Under the pieces are notes generated by a model. The model saw only the letters and a list, made by a program, of their open reading frames with translations. It was not told the DNA's origin and searched no databases. This document shows positions 60,761 to 64,000 of a stretch of DNA of 64,000 bases, in pieces; positions within the stretch are counted from its first letter, which is position 1, and every line of letters starts with the position of its first letter. Both the position numbers and the translations under genes were made by a program. Source of the DNA: Pararcticibacter amylolyticus (GTDB lineage: Bacteria; Bacteroidota; Bacteroidia; Sphingobacteriales; Sphingobacteriaceae); assembly GCF_003130405.1 (NCBI RefSeq), contig NZ_QEAS01000002.1:109289-173288 (forward strand), read 5' to 3'.

Positions 60761-62980
60761 ATGATTGCACATTTTAAAAAGATTGCCGCAGAACTTTCAT
60801 TAAGTGAGAAGCAGGTAAGCACGACTGTTGCATTGCTCAACGAAGGGGCGACAGTGCCCTTTATTTCACGCTACCGTAAGGAAATGACGGGCAGCCTTGA
60901 TGAAGTTCAGATTGCAGCTATCCGCGACCGGGCAGAACAATTACGGGAACTTGACAAACGGCGTGAAGCTATTTTAAAATCTTTAACAGAGCTCGGTAAA
61001 CTGAGTCCCGAACTGGAGAAAAGCCTCCATGAGGCAGAAACACTGAGTGTTCTTGAAGACCTTTACCTTCCTTACCGTCCGAAAAGAAAAACCAGGGCAA
61101 GTGCTGCAAGAGAAAAAGGACTGCAACCTTTAGCAGACAGGATACTGGAACAGGGGGCATTCGATATACTGGCAGAAGCCTCTAAATTTGTGGATGACCA
61201 GAAAGGAGTGAACAGCGATGCCGAGGCATTGGCAGGTGCCAGGGATATCATAGCGGAACAGATCAGCGAGAATGCCGATGCCCGGGCTAAAATACGTGAA
61301 TTATTCATTGAAAAAGGCGAGTTCAGTTCAAAAGTTATCGAAGGCAAAGAAGAGGAGGGCGCCAAATATAAAGACTACTTTGAATGGACCGAGCCGGTGA
61401 AAACAGCTCCTTCTCACCGCATACTTGCCATGAGAAGGGGAGAAAAAGAACTCGTTCTTTCCCTGGATGTTTACCCTCCGGAGGATGATTCCATTGCTAT
61501 CCTCGACAGGTTCTTTGTAAAGGGTAATACTGCTGCTTCAGATCAGGTACGCCTGGCTGTGGCTGATAGCTTTAAAAGACTTTTAAAGCCCTCCATGGAA
61601 ACAGAAATCCGCCTTCTGACCAAGAAAAAAGCAGACGAAGAAGCAATAAGAGTGTTCGCAGAGAATGCGAGGCAGTTGCTGCTGGCCGCCCCTATGGGGC
61701 AAAAGAGGATCATGGCGATAGACCCGGGATTCAGAACCGGCTGTAAAGTGGTATGCCTGGATGAGCAGGGGCAGTTGCTTGAAAACACCACTATTTATCC
61801 GCATACCGGCGCGGGCGGTGCCGCGGAAGCTCAAAAAACGGTCATTCATCTTGCCGGCAGGTATTCTGTAGAGGCTATAGCAATTGGCAACGGAACTGCG
61901 GGCCGCGAGACCGAAGCATTTATCAGGGCGCTTAATCTTCCTGCTTTGCAGATTGTCATGGTGAACGAAAGCGGTGCTTCCATTTATTCCGCCTCTGAAG
62001 TGGCGAGGGAAGAATTTCCGGACAAAGACGTTACCGTAAGAGGGGCCGTGTCAATAGGACGGCGTCTGATGGACCCGCTTGCTGAACTGGTCAAGATAGA
62101 TCCCAAATCAATCGGAGTGGGACAGTATCAGCATGATGTAGACCAGAATAAATTGCAGACTTCCCTGGATGATACCGTGATCAGCTGCGTGAACGCAGTA
62201 GGAGTAGAGTTAAACACTGCATCTAAGCAGATCCTTGCGTATGTTTCCGGACTTGGGCCGCAGCTTGCGAAAAGTATCGTGGAGTTTCGGAACAAGAATG
62301 GTGCGTTTAAGCGAAGAGAGGAATTGAAACAGGTTCCGAGACTGGGCGAAAAGGCCTTTGAACAGTCGGCCGGCTTCCTGCGCATCCGCAATGCTGAAAA
62401 CCCGCTGGATGCAAGTGCTGTACACCCTGAACGCTACACATTGGTTAAACAAATCGCCAAAGATCTTGACTGTACGGTAGAGGATCTGATGAAAGACGAC
62501 ACGCTCCGCAAAAAGATTAAACCGGAAAAGTATGTGAGTGAAAAAGTTGGCTTGCCGACACTCAACGACATTCTTCAGGAACTGGCTAAACCAGGACGGG
62601 ACCCGAGGGAAAAATTTGAGACTTTTAGCTTTACAGATGGCGTAAATGAGATCGGGGACTTACGGACGGGGATGAAATTGCCCGGTATTGTCACTAATAT
62701 CACTAATTTCGGTGCCTTTGTCGATATCGGAGTTCACCAGGATGGCCTTGTTCATCTCAGCCAGCTCTCAAACCGCTTCGTTAAAGATCCGAATGAGGTA
62801 GTAAAAGTGCACCAGAAGGTAGAAGTAACGGTAACGGAAGTTGACGTGGCCCGGCGCAGGATCTCCCTTTCAATGAAAAAAGAGGAACGTCCAGCACAAC
62901 AGCAGAAAAAGGGCGAAAAGAGACCTGAGAAGGTTGATTTTAACGCGAAACTTGCTGCCCTTAAAAGCAAATTTTCGTAG
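60761..62980 (+). CDS. tex: Tex family RNA-binding transcriptional accessory protein
   Basis: 739 residues. Order: N-terminal HTH-like domain with TVALLNEGATVPFISRYRKE; central YqgF/RNase H-like domain with MAIDPGFRTGCKVVCLDEQG and AIAIGNGTAGRETEAFIR; the two helix-hairpin-helix units (DDTVISCVNAVGVELNTASK, then KQVPRLGEKAFEQSAGFLRI); and a C-terminal S1 domain (GIVTNITNFGAFVDIGVHQD, then LVHLSQLSNRF). It binds nucleic acids and affects transcription and toxin expression in other bacteria. Complete and intact; monocistronic. Confidence 0.95.
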   Translation: MIAHFKKIAAELSLSEKQVSTTVALLNEGATVPFISRYRKEMTGSLDEVQIAAIRDRAEQLRELDKRREAILKSLTELGKLSPELEKSLHEAETLSVLEDLYLPYRPKRKTRASAAREKGLQPLADRILEQGAFDILAEASKFVDDQKGVNSDAEALAGARDIIAEQISENADARAKIRELFIEKGEFSSKVIEGKEEEGAKYKDYFEWTEPVKTAPSHRILAMRRGEKELVLSLDVYPPEDDSIAILDRFFVKGNTAASDQVRLAVADSFKRLLKPSMETEIRLLTKKKADEEAIRVFAENARQLLLAAPMGQKRIMAIDPGFRTGCKVVCLDEQGQLLENTTIYPHTGAGGAAEAQKTVIHLAGRYSVEAIAIGNGTAGRETEAFIRALNLPALQIVMVNESGASIYSASEVAREEFPDKDVTVRGAVSIGRRLMDPLAELVKIDPKSIGVGQYQHDVDQNKLQTSLDDTVISCVNAVGVELNTASKQILAYVSGLGPQLAKSIVEFRNKNGAFKRREELKQVPRLGEKAFEQSAGFLRIRNAENPLDASAVHPERYTLVKQIAKDLDCTVEDLMKDDTLRKKIKPEKYVSEKVGLPTLNDILQELAKPGRDPREKFETFSFTDGVNEIGDLRTGMKLPGIVTNITNFGAFVDIGVHQDGLVHLSQLSNRFVKDPNEVVKVHQKVEVTVTEVDVARRRISLSMKKEERPAQQQKKGEKRPEKVDFNAKLAALKSKFS

Positions 62981-63090
62981 TTGATTGAAGTTAAAAACGG
63001 GCTTTTACGGGGCGGCGTTCAATGTTAAAAAAACATTAAATATTTTTTCGATTTCCAGAACATTTCATTTACCCCTGGTGTTGTAACAAT

Positions 63091-63354
63091 ATGGATCTCA
63101 CGGAAAACAATACCCCTGCAAATGCAAAGCCTGATAGCTTTAATTTTTTCATCAATCTGTTCGATTACGGCGAGTTTAACGAAGTAGTGGTAAGGAAAGA
63201 AGTCGACGGATACCAGGTTAACCTGGACGACGAAATCTATCTTTGCACCCTTGCACGCAACAACGACCATTCCTGGGAGCTCGTCAAAGGAAATATCCCG
63301 GCGTCAGTGGTCGGCAAAATCACTCAGGGTATGGACAGAAAGTTAAGTAACTAG
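63091..63354 (+). CDS. 87-residue protein of unknown function
   Basis: A small acidic protein with no signal or membrane segment, starting MDLTENNTPANAKPDSFNFF and containing GYQVNLDDEIYLCTLARNND. It looks like a compact alpha/beta domain, and I do not recognise a named family. The only neighbours are tex upstream (110 bp) and the convergent yigZ-type gene. A hairpin terminator closes it at 63404-63434. Confidence 0.62.
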   Translation: MDLTENNTPANAKPDSFNFFINLFDYGEFNEVVVRKEVDGYQVNLDDEIYLCTLARNNDHSWELVKGNIPASVVGKITQGMDRKLSN

Positions 63355-63403
63355 TTATTACTAAAGAATTTTTCGCAAACGGATATTTCTTTAGTCATAC
63401 GTC

Positions 63404-63434
63404 AAAGCTTCCCAAAAGGAAGCTTTATTTATTT
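63404..63434 (+). terminator. Rho-independent terminator after the 87-residue gene
   Basis: AAAGCTTCC (63404-63412) pairs with GGAAGCTTT (63418-63426) around CAAAA, followed by ATTTATTT. A second hairpin (ACTAAAGAA/TTCTTTAGT, 63360-63395) precedes it. Confidence 0.7.
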
Positions 63435-63449
63435 ACAGGGATATAAAAC

Positions 63450-64000
63450 TTAAAGGGTGTATAAATACTCCTGCTTCAGTCCCTCTACCTTTTCAAACTT
63501 ATCAAGGACATGGTTCAGATAAGACTTGCGGATCTCAACTTCAAAAACACAAACATTATCATACTCCTGTTTTAACAGGTTCAGGTTTTCATCCTTAATG
63601 ATTTTCATCACTTCATTCATCCTGAGATAATCGAAACGCAGTCCGTAGATGTCGTTTACAGTTTTTGTCACTGTTTTTGCGGCACCAAGGGCTTCCTGCG
63701 TGGCTGTCTTATAAGCATTGATTAATCCCGGCACCCCCAGCAGAGTACCTCCGAAATAACGAACTACAATCACCACTAAATTGGTCAGGTCAGCAGACAG
63801 CAGGCAATTGAGAATAGGCCGCCCCGCCGTTCCCGAAGGTTCACCGTCATCGTTGATCCTGAAAACGGATCTATCAGAAGAGAGACGCATGGCCCAGCAA
63901 TGATGACGGGCTTTCGGATGCGCTGCTTTAACCTCCGCCAAATAGCTCTTTGCTTCTTCTTCCGATCTGACAGGATAAGCATAGGCAATGAATTTGCTGC
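63450..64000 (-). CDS. YigZ/IMPACT-family protein, 5' end beyond the window
   Basis: The frame is open to the right edge of the window (codon phase reaches 63998), so the start is missing. The first visible residues are SKFIAYAYPVRSEEEAKSYL, followed by the IMPACT core HPKARHHCWAMRL, NDDGEPSGTAGRPIL and VVIVVRYFGGTLLGVPGLIN. The C-terminal domain of about 70 residues is the usual YigZ DUF1949 part. Family members are small regulators near translation or of unknown role; about 20 N-terminal residues are likely lost here. Confidence 0.88.
   Translation of the reverse strand, partial: SKFIAYAYPVRSEEEAKSYLAEVKAAHPKARHHCWAMRLSSDRSVFRINDDGEPSGTAGRPILNCLLSADLTNLVVIVVRYFGGTLLGVPGLINAYKTATQEALGAAKTVTKTVNDIYGLRFDYLRMNEVMKIIKDENLNLLKQEYDNVCVFEVEIRKSYLNHVLDKFEKVEGLKQEYLYTL

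Noticed and set aside
1-64000. CRISPR arrays, insertion sequences, prophage genes or rRNA
   Set aside because: No regularly spaced repeats, transposase or integrase motifs, phage structural genes or rRNA-like sequence were recognised by eye.

Overview
The window is a 64 kb chromosomal piece of a Bacteroidota genome, most likely from the family Sphingobacteriaceae (Pedobacter-like). The evidence is two SusC/SusD outer-membrane uptake pairs, an ECF sigma/FecR cassette, many TPR or PAS sensor kinases, and Bacteroidetes-type -7 promoter boxes (TAnnTTTG) with few obvious Shine-Dalgarno sequences. It also has the short ~490-residue prolyl-tRNA synthetase and OMP_b-brl_3 barrels. No rRNA, CRISPR array, prophage or intact insertion sequence was seen. 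There is one tRNA, Gln(CTG).

Layout. 0-3.4 kb: a SAM-dependent methyltransferase divergent from a LysR regulator, with a LysR-type palindrome between them, then a membrane-anchored metallophosphoesterase. 3.4-9.3 kb: a SAM-I (S-box) riboswitch, a 49-codon Met/Cys-containing small ORF, then a SusC-like receptor, a SusD-like lipoprotein and a DUF1684 protein. 9.3-13.4 kb: nagA divergent from a DUF5009/NagX-like membrane protein, a NUDIX hydrolase and an aldo/keto reductase. 13.4-18 kb: an intergenic hairpin repeat, a UbiD-family decarboxylase, a FadL-like porin and a Gly/Tyr/Arg-rich lipoprotein. 18-25.5 kb: proS, an AI-2E-type permease, a trans-sulfuration enzyme, a TIGR02757 protein, mnmE, a small lipoprotein and an OmpA-like gene fragment. 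25.7-34 kb: a TPR histidine kinase, a thioredoxin-reductase-like flavoprotein, VOC, AraC, PagL-like and NTF2-like genes, a second AraC gene and a PF13557-type outer-membrane protein.

34-41.4 kb holds a complete cell-surface-signalling cassette read leftward: ECF sigma, FecR anti-sigma, STN-containing SusC, SusD. 41.5-47.2 kb: a 2-hydroxyacid-dehydrogenase-like protein lacking its catalytic Arg and His, a VOC protein, a secreted alpha/beta hydrolase and an OMP_b-brl_3 barrel. 47.4-51.6 kb is an oxidative pentose-phosphate operon (rpiB, gnd, zwf, pgl). It is followed by a large GAF protein and an HD-phosphohydrolase fused to a Pycsar-type transmembrane effector domain. 55-58.8 kb: a multi-PAS histidine kinase and a DUF6265 lipoprotein. 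59-64 kb: tRNA-Gln, a SatD-family gene preceded by palindromic operators, DUF3307, tex, an 87-residue orphan and a truncated YigZ/IMPACT gene.

The most interesting parts are four. First, the S-box-controlled unit with its unannotated Met/Cys small ORF. Second, the SatD-type protein, which looks like a diverged class III nucleotide-cyclase fold joined to a DNA-binding tail and sits behind its own palindromes. Third, the GAF plus HD-PycTM pair. Fourth, at least five genes whose -7 box lies 4-6 nt before the ATG, implying leaderless mRNAs. All functional statements come from motif recognition by eye; no database search was run.
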